The notes beneath the pieces were generated by a model. The model did not search any database, was not told where the DNA came from, and saw only the letters and a list, made by a program, of their open reading frames with translations. A DNA stretch of 64,000 bases from Pelagibacterium flavum. Its GTDB lineage: Bacteria > Pseudomonadota > Alphaproteobacteria > Rhizobiales > Devosiaceae. Location: contig NZ_CP107716.1 in assembly GCF_025854335.1 (NCBI RefSeq), positions 2,287,001 through 2,351,000 of the forward strand, written 5' to 3'. Position numbers and translations under genes: made by a program. This document shows, one piece after another, positions 33,634 through 42,259 of this stretch. How positions within the stretch are numbered: position 1 is the first letter of the stretch; every line of letters starts with the position of its first letter.

Positions 33634-34686
33634 TCATTGCCTTTTCGCTTCACGCATCAGCAGCCAGACGAAATACAGCCCCCCGATGGAGACGGTGACC
33701 ACCCCGACGGGAAGCTGGGTGGGTGCAAAGGCCCGCTGCGCCAGAAAATCCGCGGCCGCGAGCAGCAGCGCACCCATGGCGGCAGAGGGCAGCAGCGCAA
33801 CGCCTGCAGCGCCGGTGACCCGGCGCGCGATCTGTGGTGCGGCCAGCGCAACGAACGAGATGGGACCAGCCACGGCAGTCGCCGTTGCCGTCAGCGCCAC
33901 TCCGAGCACCAGAAGCGCCAGTCTCACCGGTTCGGCGCGGATACCCAGCGCGCGGGCCGTGTCGTCGCCCATTTCGAGCTGCTTCATGGGGCGCCCCAGG
34001 ATCAAAACCAGCGGAATCAGAATGCCGAGCACGGCAAGCGTCGGCCAGAGCTTGTCCAGACCGAGTCCGTTGAGCGAGCCAGCTCCCCAAACTGCGGCGG
34101 CCATTGCTACTTCGAGCTTGGCGCGCAGCATCAACCAGGTGTTAAGCGAGGAGAGCATGGCGCTCATGCCGATACCTACGATGATCAGGCGAAAGCCCTG
34201 CACGCCGCGCCGCCAGGCCAGGGCATATACCGCGAGTGCGGTCAAGACGCCGCCGAGCAGTGCGCCGCCAGCGATCTGGTAGTAATTTCCCGAAAAGACG
34301 ATGATGGCGATCAGGGCGCCGGTATAGGCGCCGGAGTTGAAGCCGATTACGTCGGGACTGCCCAGCGGATTGCGGGTGAGCGACTGAAATACTGCGCCAC
34401 TCATGCCCAGCGCTGCGCCGAGGACGACAGCCAGTAGCGAGCGCGGCAAGCGCCATTCCACGACCACCATATGAATGCGACCGTCGGCCTGGCCGGCCAG
34501 GGCCGATATGACGTCGGATATTGCAACCGGATATTCACCGCTCGCCAGAGCCAGCAGCGTAAAGACAAGCGCAACAGCCAGCATGATGCCGACGAGCGCC
34601 AAAGCGCGCATGTCGAGACGCATGGTAACGCGGCCTTCGAACAGGCGCAGAATTTTCGTGGGCCGTCCGAAATCGATAGCGCTCAT
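33634..34686 (-). CDS. FecCD-family iron-chelate permease (second)
   Basis: 350-residue permease of about ten transmembrane helices. Signatures WRLPRSLLAVVLGAALGMSGAVFQSLTRNPLGSPDVIGFNSGAYTG at about 80-125, and the coupling region LGDDTARALGIRAEPVR. The ATG at 34686 overlaps the other permease's stop (ATGA). Heterodimer partner of the next gene upstream. Confidence 0.93.
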   Translation of the reverse strand: MSAIDFGRPTKILRLFEGRVTMRLDMRALALVGIMLAVALVFTLLALASGEYPVAISDVISALAGQADGRIHMVVVEWRLPRSLLAVVLGAALGMSGAVFQSLTRNPLGSPDVIGFNSGAYTGALIAIIVFSGNYYQIAGGALLGGVLTALAVYALAWRRGVQGFRLIIVGIGMSAMLSSLNTWLMLRAKLEVAMAAAVWGAGSLNGLGLDKLWPTLAVLGILIPLVLILGRPMKQLEMGDDTARALGIRAEPVRLALLVLGVALTATATAVAGPISFVALAAPQIARRVTGAAGVALLPSAAMGALLLAAADFLAQRAFAPTQLPVGVVTVSIGGLYFVWLLMREAKRQ

Positions 34687-35741
34687 AGTCCGCTTACCCT
34701 GCGCCTGCGGGCCAGAAGGATCAGCACAGGTGCACCGATGAAGGCGGTGACGATGGCGACCTGGATTTCGCCGGGACGCATGACGATGCGTCCGATGATG
34801 TCCGATACCAAAAGCAGCACCGGGGCGAGAACTACCGTATATGCCATGATCCAGCGTTGATCGGGTCCGACGATCCAGCGCGCGACGTGCGGCACCATCA
34901 GTCCGACAAACCCGATCGGGCCCACTGCGGCTGTCGCGCCGCCCGCAAGCAGAGTGACCGCGACCACGACCACCGTACGAACTCGCACGATGTTGGCACC
35001 CAGAGACTTGGCCAGATCGTCACCCAGCGCCACCGCATTGAGAGGGCGCGCCATAACGGCTGCGAGCAACAGGCCCACGATTATGAAGGGCGCCACCGTC
35101 GTGACTGCCTCGTATGTGCCGCCGCTCAGCGCTCCGGCGGCCCAGAAGCGCATGCGGTCGAACGCTGTCGGATTGAGCAGCGTCAGGGCCGTGGAAACGC
35201 CGCCAAGGATTGCCCCGACTGCAACGCCGGCCAGCGTCAGCGTTACGGGCGTGGCGCCGTTTCGTCCCGACGAGCCCACAATATAGACCATGACCGTGGT
35301 GAGGATAGCGCCAAGAAATGCAAACCAGATAAAGGACTGCAGCGACGTCATGCCGAAATAGCCCACGGCAATCAAAACAAAAAAGCTCGCACCCGCATTG
35401 ACCCCGAGAATGCCGGGATCGGCCAGGGGATTGCGAGTTAAGGCCTGAATCAGCGCACCGGAAATCCCCAAAGCTGCGCCGACCAGCAGTCCGAGCACGG
35501 TACGGGGCAGCCGAAGGCTCTGAACAATGGCGTGGTCGTTGGAGTCGTCATAGGCGAAAAGGGCATCGAGGACCGTCAGCAACGGAATATCACGCGAGCC
35601 GATGGTGATGCTGCCCAATACTGCACCAACCAGCACCGCAAGACAGATCAGAAGACCGGTCAGGCGCCGCGCGTCGTTTGCGGCAACGCCGGGCCGGCTC
35701 GCGGCCTTGGCTTGTTCGGCTATAGCAGTCACGGGCGCCAA
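34683..35741 (-). CDS. FecCD-family iron-chelate permease (first)
   Basis: 352-residue permease, first gene of the operon. LRLPRTVLGLLVGAALGISGALIQALTRNPLADPGILGVNAGASFF signature at about 77-125; ALGDDLAKSLGANIVRVR coupling region. The start is TTG at 35741 with GGAG close upstream; GTG at 35732 is the alternative. Overlaps the second permease by ATGA. The upstream promoter carries a TGA-N9-TCA palindrome, suggestive of iron control. Confidence 0.9.
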   Translation of the reverse strand: MAPVTAIAEQAKAASRPGVAANDARRLTGLLICLAVLVGAVLGSITIGSRDIPLLTVLDALFAYDDSNDHAIVQSLRLPRTVLGLLVGAALGISGALIQALTRNPLADPGILGVNAGASFFVLIAVGYFGMTSLQSFIWFAFLGAILTTVMVYIVGSSGRNGATPVTLTLAGVAVGAILGGVSTALTLLNPTAFDRMRFWAAGALSGGTYEAVTTVAPFIIVGLLLAAVMARPLNAVALGDDLAKSLGANIVRVRTVVVVAVTLLAGGATAAVGPIGFVGLMVPHVARWIVGPDQRWIMAYTVVLAPVLLLVSDIIGRIVMRPGEIQVAIVTAFIGAPVLILLARRRRVSGL

Positions 35742-35785
35742 TCGCTCCAGCGGTGGTCAGCGGGATTGGGCCTAGCTATATTTTA

Positions 35786-35800
35786 TGATTTGCCCAGTCA
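35786..35800. promoter_or_regulatory. Possible iron-responsive operator TGA-N9-TCA with TTGACT -35
   Basis: On the plus strand TGATTTGCCCAGTCA. The element overlaps a minus-strand -35 TTGACT (35801-35796) with candidate -10 TATAGC or TAGCTA 15-17 bases on. TGA-N9-TCA is the form reported for RirA-type iron operators in rhizobia. One copy in an AT-rich promoter is weak evidence; the siderophore operon is what makes it plausible. Confidence 0.4.
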
Positions 35801-35824
35801 AGTTAAATGCGCACCAGCGCCCCG

Positions 35825-37057
35825 CTATTGCGGGCGTTTATACTGGTAAATGCCAACGTCGATGGTGCCTTCGGTGAAGCCCGCCTCGCAATAAGCCAGA
35901 TAGTAGAGCCATTTGCGCTTGAAGGCCTCGTCATAGCCCAGCTTGGCAATTGTATCCCAGCGCTCGATAAATCGCTTGCTCCAGGCACGCAAGGTACGGG
36001 CGTAATCGAGCCGGAAACAGTCGGTCGCCTCGAGGACCAGCCCAACCTTGGCCGCGGCCTCCTTCATCACTGTCTTGGTTAGCAGCATGCCGCCGGGGAA
36101 AATGTAGCGCTGGATGAAATCGGGATAGGCCTTATAGATTTCAAAGTCTCGTTCGGCGATTGTAATGGCCTGAATTGCAGCGGTCCCGCCCGGCTTGAGT
36201 CTGTCGTGGACGGTCTTGAAATAATCGGGCCAGTGCTCCTCTCCAACAGCTTCAATCATTTCGATCGAGGCGACGTGGTCGAAGGCCCCCTTTGTGTCGC
36301 GATAATCTTCGAAAACCAGGGTACCAAAATCGGAAAGCCCCGCATTTTCGAGGCGTTCGACGCCATATTTGAGCTGTTCTTTCGACAGTGTGATGCCGCG
36401 CAAATGCGCGCCGGCCCGCGCCGCGGTTTCCGCGAATCCACCCCAGCCGCAGCCGATCTCGAGAACATGATGACCCGATTGGATGCCGGCCATGACCATG
36501 ATGCGCTGATATTTGGCGCGCTGAGCTTCCTCGAGCGAGATATCCTGACCCGCGAAATAGGCCGAAGAATAGGTCATGGAAGGGTCGAGCCATTCGGCGT
36601 AAAAATCGTTGCCGAGATCATAGTGCTCAGCGATGTTTTTCTGGCTCCCCTCGCGGGTATTGGGCCGAGACATGTGATAAGCGAGGTCCTGCGCGGCGCG
36701 CCGGAAAATGCCCGGATTGGCATTGTCGAAAATATCCCGGTTCTGAAGGAAAAACCGGAACAGAGCCGTAAGATCCTTAATCTCGATGTCGCCGCGCATA
36801 TAGGCTTCTGCAAAGCCCAATGTGCCGCGGCGCATGGCCGCCCGCAGCACCTTGAAGTTGTTGAGCTTGAGAAATGCATGTTCGCCTGTAGCGGCGTCGC
36901 CAAGGGTCCGGCAGCGCCCGCTGGGAAAGGTCACCGTCAAAGCGCCCTTGTGCGGGATACCCACAAGCGCGGCGCCAGCCTTTTCCAGAAGGACAGACTT
37001 GATGCGTGTTCCCCATCCTGGGCGTGTTTGCTCACGATCGAATGTGACCTGACTCAT
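35825..37057 (-). CDS. cfa: Cyclopropane-fatty-acyl-phospholipid synthase
   Basis: 410-residue SAM-dependent enzyme methylenating unsaturated acyl chains of membrane phospholipids, a stress adaptation. N-terminal phospholipid-binding region; NIAEHYDLGNDFYAEWLDPSMTYSSAYF (141-168) is diagnostic. SAM-binding motif VLEIGCGWGGFAE (198-210), and the C-terminal region holds DFIQRYIFPGGMLLT and FRLDYARTLRAW. Start chosen at ATG 37057 behind AGGGGACGAAGTC; the frame extends 20 codons upstream. Divergently placed to nothing: the siderophore operon lies downstream on the same strand. Confidence 0.93.
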   Translation of the reverse strand: MSQVTFDREQTRPGWGTRIKSVLLEKAGAALVGIPHKGALTVTFPSGRCRTLGDAATGEHAFLKLNNFKVLRAAMRRGTLGFAEAYMRGDIEIKDLTALFRFFLQNRDIFDNANPGIFRRAAQDLAYHMSRPNTREGSQKNIAEHYDLGNDFYAEWLDPSMTYSSAYFAGQDISLEEAQRAKYQRIMVMAGIQSGHHVLEIGCGWGGFAETAARAGAHLRGITLSKEQLKYGVERLENAGLSDFGTLVFEDYRDTKGAFDHVASIEMIEAVGEEHWPDYFKTVHDRLKPGGTAAIQAITIAERDFEIYKAYPDFIQRYIFPGGMLLTKTVMKEAAAKVGLVLEATDCFRLDYARTLRAWSKRFIERWDTIAKLGYDEAFKRKWLYYLAYCEAGFTEGTIDVGIYQYKRPQ

Positions 37058-37181
37058 GACTTCGTCCCCTACCGCGGACAACCTATGCTGCTGTGACACG
37101 TACGGATACGAACCCACGGCGGTTTCAGATTGGTGCCCTCACCCACGATCTTAACGCCCGTGCACGACGATGCAAGACCAG

Positions 37182-38972
37182 CTAACCCGGTGTTGCAGCA
37201 TCGATAATCCGGAGCTGAACAGTTTCGCGGCCCTGCCAATGATCAAGATTGAGTGACCCCGCCACATGCAGACGCTGGCCATCCCGCGCCTTTAGCAACG
37301 CTTCTCCCAAAGGCGTGCCCGCGGCGCGAAAGGCTATGGCCTTGAGGTTGGCGCCATCGCCCGAACTCACTGTGCAGCGCACATGTCCGCCGGCCCCGAC
37401 GACATCTGCAAACCGGATCTGGTGGGCAGGGAGCGCGAAAACGGGTGTGGGGTTTCCGGCACCAAACGGCCCTGCCCGTTCGATCTGATGAATGAAATCG
37501 GGATTGGCGCCGCGGGCTGTAAGGGCAGCGTCGATCTTGAGCCCGTCTTCGGAGCGGGCCGCTAGAACATCGTCGGTCAGGGTGTCATTGAGGTACTGTC
37601 TGAATGGTCCAAGCTGGCCCGGCGCCAATGTTACTCCGGCGGCCATGGCGTGGCCGCCTCCCTTGGCGATAATGCCGCCACGCACAGCGTCAACGACCGC
37701 AGCACCAAGATCGACTTTGGGGATGGAACGACCCGAGCCCGTTCCCCCACCATCCGCTCCAAGAGCAATGGCGAAGGCTGGGCGCCCGAAACGTTCCTTG
37801 AGCCGTGCGGCGACCAGCCCGACGATACCCTGGTGCCAGTCTGAAGAGCCGGTCACCAGTACGGAAGGTCCTGGGCCGTCTCCGATTTCCATCTCGGCAG
37901 CGGCCATGGCCTGCTCGACGGCAGCGACCTCGATGCGCTGTCGTTCGCCGTTGAGCTCATCGAGGCGCTGGGCCAAAGCCAGTGCTTCGTATTCGTCGTC
38001 TGTCGATAATAGACGGGCGCCGAGTCCGGCATCACCGATGCGCCCGCCTGCATTGATGCGCGGCCCGAGCAGAAAGCCCATGTGGTAGGCATTGGCTGGG
38101 CCCGAGACGCGGGCTGCAATAGCGAGGCTGGCGAGGCCGACATTCTTGCCGGCCCGCATGACATCGAGGCCGCGTAGAACGAACGCCCGGTTGAGCCCCT
38201 TGAGCGGAACGACGTCGCATATAGTGGCCAGAGCAACCAGGTCGAGCCACACCATCAAGTCGGGAAGGTCCGTCCGGCCCTGTCCACGCAAAATCCGATT
38301 GGCGGCGACGAGAACCATGAAGGCGACGCCGGTGGCGCAAAGATATCCCAACCCGGAAATGTCGTCGCGCCGGTTGGGATTGACCAGCGCGTTCGCGTCG
38401 GGAAGCGTGTCGGGTGCAAGGTGGTGATCAATGACCAGGACATCAGCACCAAGCGCCTTTGCATGCGCGATGGGGCCGTGGCTGGCAGTGCCGCAATCGA
38501 GGGTCACGATCAGCGAGACGCCCTGTTCAATAAGGCTTTCCATGGCCGCATTGTTTGGCCCGTAGCCTTCGAATATGCGGTCGGGGATATGCGTAGGAGG
38601 ATTGAGGCCGAAATGGCGCATATAACGGACCATAAGCGCCACGGCGCTGGCGCCATCCACGTCATAATCGCCGAACAGCCCAATGGACTCGTTGGTGGCA
38701 ATGGCTTGGGCCAGGCGCTCGGCCAACGGGTCCATGCCGGCGAGCGTGGAAGGATCGGGCATCAATTCGCGAATGGTCGGCGCGATAAAGGTCTGCGCAT
38801 CCTCTACAGCGACGCCGCGCGCCGCTACGATGCGGGCGAGAATTTCGGGCAGTTCGGTTTGCTGGGCTATTGCACCGGCCATGCGGCTTGCAGCGAGGTC
38901 GAGCCGATCGATCCAGCGCTTTCCACAGACCGATCTTTCAACGTTGAGAAAGGCTTGGGGCTCTGGCTTCAT
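37182..38972 (-). CDS. recJ: Single-stranded-DNA-specific exonuclease RecJ
   Basis: 596-residue 5'-3' ssDNA exonuclease of the DHH family, working in recombination and mismatch repair. DHH-phosphoesterase motifs: GDYDVDG (101-107), LDCGT (159-163), IDHH (181-184) and DDI with DVVPL in the 250s; DHHA1 domain motif GGGHAMAAG (438-446); C-terminal OB-like domain from about 470. Full length. It lies downstream of hom-glpX-and the small lipoprotein, in the same gene neighbourhood as in rhizobia, on the same strand as those two enzymes. Confidence 0.95.
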   Translation of the reverse strand: MKPEPQAFLNVERSVCGKRWIDRLDLAASRMAGAIAQQTELPEILARIVAARGVAVEDAQTFIAPTIRELMPDPSTLAGMDPLAERLAQAIATNESIGLFGDYDVDGASAVALMVRYMRHFGLNPPTHIPDRIFEGYGPNNAAMESLIEQGVSLIVTLDCGTASHGPIAHAKALGADVLVIDHHLAPDTLPDANALVNPNRRDDISGLGYLCATGVAFMVLVAANRILRGQGRTDLPDLMVWLDLVALATICDVVPLKGLNRAFVLRGLDVMRAGKNVGLASLAIAARVSGPANAYHMGFLLGPRINAGGRIGDAGLGARLLSTDDEYEALALAQRLDELNGERQRIEVAAVEQAMAAAEMEIGDGPGPSVLVTGSSDWHQGIVGLVAARLKERFGRPAFAIALGADGGGTGSGRSIPKVDLGAAVVDAVRGGIIAKGGGHAMAAGVTLAPGQLGPFRQYLNDTLTDDVLAARSEDGLKIDAALTARGANPDFIHQIERAGPFGAGNPTPVFALPAHQIRFADVVGAGGHVRCTVSSGDGANLKAIAFRAAGTPLGEALLKARDGQRLHVAGSLNLDHWQGRETVQLRIIDAATPG

Positions 38973-39151
38973 GGGCTATCTATAGACGGTGGACATGCTC
39001 GATCGATAGTCCGAAGTCCTGTCTTTTGCACGGAATTTCCTTTTGCGATGCGACATGCGGGCTCAGCAAGGGAACATCCACCCCCTTATCGCCGTTTTTC
39101 TCGACGACGGTTGCCGACAACCTCATTAATGGTTCTTTCGAGGGATTGCCG

Positions 39152-39688
39152 ATGAACACTAATCTCATTCTGCCGATTGTATTGATTTCCGCCCTGTCGC
39201 TGGCGGCCTGCGAAAATCGCTCTGAGGCGCCTGAAACACCCGACCCCGATGCGGGCAGTCCCGAAGCATTTGCTGAGCCGATCGAGGAATCGGAAGCTCC
39301 GGCTGACGTCATGTCGCCCGAAGAAATGCAGCAGCGCCGCGAGGAAATCGAACAAGAGGCGCAGCAGACTTTTGAGTCGATTATGACGGACACCCAAGAG
39401 GCGGGTGACAACCTTGTTGAAATGGGCGATGACGCGATGAGCGCCCTCAGCGAGCAGATGACATCGACCGCTGACGCCATAGAGGTCCAGATCGATACGC
39501 TGGTAGCCAATGCTGCCGAAGTGCGCGACGAGAACATGACCGACGAACAAAAACGGGAGATCGTCGCCAATGTCCGGAACGCCGCCGAAGAGGCAGCCCG
39601 TGCGCTTGGACAATCAGCCTCCGAGGTGGTTGCGGCCGGTGACACCGCGGAAGAGCGGACCCGCCAGGCGTTAGGGCTGGAAGAATAG
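39152..39688 (+). CDS. Small acidic lipoprotein, unknown function
   Basis: 178-residue predicted lipoprotein: MNTNLILPIVLISALSLAA-C with lipobox SLAAC. A low-complexity acidic region follows (ENRSEAPETPDPDAGSPEAFAEPIEE). After that come long alpha-helical, coiled-coil-like stretches of Glu/Gln/Ala (MQQRREEIEQEAQQTFESIM, AEEAARALGQSASEVV). No catalytic signature. ATG 39152 chosen because it gives the lipobox; the frame opens 42 codons upstream without one. It lies between recJ (divergent) and glpX (convergent). Possibly a helical-bundle envelope protein; function unknown. Confidence 0.75.
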   Translation: MNTNLILPIVLISALSLAACENRSEAPETPDPDAGSPEAFAEPIEESEAPADVMSPEEMQQRREEIEQEAQQTFESIMTDTQEAGDNLVEMGDDAMSALSEQMTSTADAIEVQIDTLVANAAEVRDENMTDEQKREIVANVRNAAEEAARALGQSASEVVAAGDTAEERTRQALGLEE

Positions 39689-39691
39689 CGC

Positions 39692-40663
39692 CTAGCTTAA
39701 GCGCCCATGTTCAGCCGTGATCCAACGGATGGTGTGGGACCAGGAACGCATTACCACGCTTGACGTGACGATCTTGCGCGGCATGAGCTTTACGCCTCGA
39801 AGCAGGCTGCCATCGGTAACACCGGTGGCGGCAAAGAGCACGTCCCCTTTCGCCATATCCAGCGCCGAAAACTTGACCGTGGGGTCGGAATGGCCCATCT
39901 CGCGGGCTTGGGCGCGCTTGTCGGGCGTATCGAGAATCAGGCGCCCTTGCATCTGACCGCCCATGCACCGCATGGCCGCAGCGGCCAAAATGCCTTCATG
40001 GGCTCCACCGGAACCCAGGTAGATGTCTATACCTGTGTCGTCGCTGTTGGCGGCGTGAATAACTGCTGCAATGTCCCCGTCTGGAAGCAGTTTGACGGCT
40101 ACACCGACGTCACGCAATTCGGCAATCAGCGCGGCATGGCGGGGCCGATCGAGCACGCAGGTGACAATGTCGGACGTGGCGACGCCTTTGGCCTCGGCCA
40201 ATGCGGCGACGTTTTCGGTCGCTGTTTTATCAAGATCGACAATACCTTCAGGATAGCCCGGCCCAATGGCAATCTTTTCCATATAGGCGTCGGGCACCCG
40301 CAACAGGGCACCGCGCTCGGCAAATGCCATGACGGACAGAGAGTCGGAGAGATTCTTGGCACACCCGGTTACGCCCTCGAGCGGGTCGACGGCGACTTCG
40401 ATTTCGGGGCCCTTGCCAGTGCCAACGGCCTCTTCGAAGCCAAGCAGGGGAACGTTTCTGCCCTCTCCAATTACGATTGTCCCGGCAATGTCGATGTAGC
40501 TGAGCGCCAGGTGCATGGCTTCGACCGCGGCCTGATCGGCGCGCATTTCATCACCTCGCCCGCGCCAGCCCGCCGCCGCGATGGCGGCGCGCTCCGTGAT
40601 GCGGGCGATCTCAAGGGTGAGATTGCCGTCGACCTTTGTCGGGGCTGGCACGGGTTTGGCCAC
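39692..40663 (-). CDS. glpX: Fructose-1,6-bisphosphatase class II (GlpX)
   Basis: 323-residue cytosolic metal-dependent phosphatase of gluconeogenesis, converting fructose 1,6-bisphosphate to fructose 6-phosphate. Inositol-phosphatase-like metal site IGEGRN (65-70), GPEIEVAVDPLEGVTG (85-100), and GGAHEGILAAAAMRCMGG in the second half. The start is GTG at 40663 just behind the hom stop (3-base gap), so the two genes form a unit. In plants and some bacteria this class also acts on sedoheptulose 1,7-bisphosphate. Confidence 0.95.
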   Translation of the reverse strand: MAKPVPAPTKVDGNLTLEIARITERAAIAAAGWRGRGDEMRADQAAVEAMHLALSYIDIAGTIVIGEGRNVPLLGFEEAVGTGKGPEIEVAVDPLEGVTGCAKNLSDSLSVMAFAERGALLRVPDAYMEKIAIGPGYPEGIVDLDKTATENVAALAEAKGVATSDIVTCVLDRPRHAALIAELRDVGVAVKLLPDGDIAAVIHAANSDDTGIDIYLGSGGAHEGILAAAAMRCMGGQMQGRLILDTPDKRAQAREMGHSDPTVKFSALDMAKGDVLFAATGVTDGSLLRGVKLMPRKIVTSSVVMRSWSHTIRWITAEHGRLS

Positions 40664-40666
40664 AGG

Positions 40667-42181
40667 TCAGAACTCCTCGATGCGTATCAATTGAGGCTGT
40701 CCCACGATAAACCCGTCCTTGGCAATCCGTTCAAGCGCTTCGCGCACAGCACTTTCAATCGTTTCGTGGGTGATGAGCACCACCGTGCGAGAGGTTTCTT
40801 CCTCGACGCCGGGCTCGCTGGCCCGCAAATCAGGACGCTGAATAACACTTTCGAGCGAGATGTTACCCTCGCCCATTCGAGTGGCAATGGCAGCTAGCGC
40901 CCCGGGCACATCCCTTGCGTTGAGCCTGATATAATAACCGCCTTCATGAATGCGCATGGGCGCGCGTTCACAGGGCTTGAGTTCGGAACTGGGCACGCCC
41001 AGCGGCGGCACCTGGGTGCCGCGAGCGATATCGAGGATGTCGGAGAGGACCGATGCCGCTGTCGCCTCCCCCCCGGCACCCGGCCCGGCCAAAAGCAGTT
41101 CCTGCACATGGTTGGTCTCCAGCGCCACGGCGTTGAGGACACCGTCGACGCCTGCTATGGCGCTCGATTTTCTGACAAGCGTTGGATGCACGCGCTGTTC
41201 GATTCCGCTTTCGACCTTGCGGGCCATGCCCAGCAGCTTGATCTTGTATCCGAGATCTGCAGCAACTTTTATGTCAGCCTGCGTTATGCGCGAAATACCT
41301 TCAACAAACACCTGATCGGCGGCAATTTCAGTTTCAAAGCAGAGACTTGCGAGGATCGCAAGCTTATGCGCGGTATCGAATCCTTCAACGTCGAATGTCG
41401 GGTCGGCCTCGGCATAGCCAAGCGCCTGCGCGTCTTTGAGGCACTCTTCAAAGCCGATTCCCTCATTGCCCATGCGGGTGAGGATGTAATTGCAGGTGCC
41501 GTTCATGATGCCATAGACGCGGGTGATGGCGGCAGAGCCAAGCCCTTCGCGCAGCGTCTTAATGACCGGGATGCCGCCGGCGACAGCGGCCTCAAAGCCC
41601 AGTTGCGCGTGAGCAGCCTCGGCAGCAGCGGCGAGTGTCACGCCGTGGCGCGCCAGCAATGCCTTATTGGCCGTCACGACCGGGCAGCCATTTTCGAGCG
41701 CCGCGGTGACCGAAGCGAGGGCAGGACCGTCCTCGCCGCCAATGAGTTCGACATAAAGATCGATTTCACCCGAACGGGCCAGCGCCACAGGGTCGTCGAA
41801 CCACTTAAAGGGAGAGATATCGACTCCCCTGTCTCGCGAACGGGACCGAGCCGAAACGGCGGAAACAACGATCCTGCGGCCCAGCTTGCGGGTGATGGCA
41901 TCGCCATCTTCGGTGAGGATGCTAATGAGCGCGGCGCCAACCGTGCCCAAGCCGGCGATGCCTATGCGTAGCGGGCGCATCTCCTCGCCCTCACCGCTGG
42001 CATAAGCTTGCATGGCACGAGTGATGCGTTGACGGGTTTCGCTGCGCGGTTCTCGACCTTCGCGCAGGTCGAAGACAAAAAGCGGATCGCCGGCTATCTC
42101 GCGGCCGAAGCGCGTGGGTGTCCAGTCGCGTTCGGAGATGAAGGTCTCGATGGATGCCTTGAAGCTGTCTATATCATTCAT
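40667..42181 (-). CDS. hom: Homoserine dehydrogenase with an extra N-terminal HTH-like domain
   Basis: NAD(P)H-dependent enzyme reducing aspartate semialdehyde to homoserine, at the threonine/methionine branch point. 504 residues, about 65 more than usual. Residues 68-504 are a normal Hom: cofactor motif GIAGLGTVGAAL, catalytic region TANKALLARHG and GGIPVIKTLREGL, NYILTRM, and a C-terminal ACT domain (about 415-495). Residues 1-67 resemble a small free-standing DNA-binding-like protein of Hyphomicrobiales (FGREIAGDPLFVFDLREGREP). The in-frame ATG at 41980 with GAGGG nearby could start a normal 437-residue Hom, so two products are possible. Ahead of glpX, behind the aminotransferase. Confidence 0.9.
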   Translation of the reverse strand: MNDIDSFKASIETFISERDWTPTRFGREIAGDPLFVFDLREGREPRSETRQRITRAMQAYASGEGEEMRPLRIGIAGLGTVGAALISILTEDGDAITRKLGRRIVVSAVSARSRSRDRGVDISPFKWFDDPVALARSGEIDLYVELIGGEDGPALASVTAALENGCPVVTANKALLARHGVTLAAAAEAAHAQLGFEAAVAGGIPVIKTLREGLGSAAITRVYGIMNGTCNYILTRMGNEGIGFEECLKDAQALGYAEADPTFDVEGFDTAHKLAILASLCFETEIAADQVFVEGISRITQADIKVAADLGYKIKLLGMARKVESGIEQRVHPTLVRKSSAIAGVDGVLNAVALETNHVQELLLAGPGAGGEATAASVLSDILDIARGTQVPPLGVPSSELKPCERAPMRIHEGGYYIRLNARDVPGALAAIATRMGEGNISLESVIQRPDLRASEPGVEEETSRTVVLITHETIESAVREALERIAKDGFIVGQPQLIRIEEF

Positions 42182-42259
42182 GATCGCACGCAGTTTTGAA
42201 ATTGCGCGCGACCATGAATAGGAATTTGCCTACACGTCAACCCTTGTAAGGGTCAAACG

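Noticed and set aside
33251..34282. 343-codon plus-strand frame
   Set aside because: Ser/Pro/Ala-rich antisense shadow of the siderophore ATPase and permease genes.
39890..40897. 335-codon plus-strand frame
   Set aside because: Complement of glpX and the end of hom.
40946..41971. 341-codon plus-strand frame
   Set aside because: Complement of hom.
42240..42253. Hairpin ACCCTT-GT-AAGGGT between aminotransferase and hom
   Set aside because: Two-base loop and no T-run; too small to call a terminator or operator.
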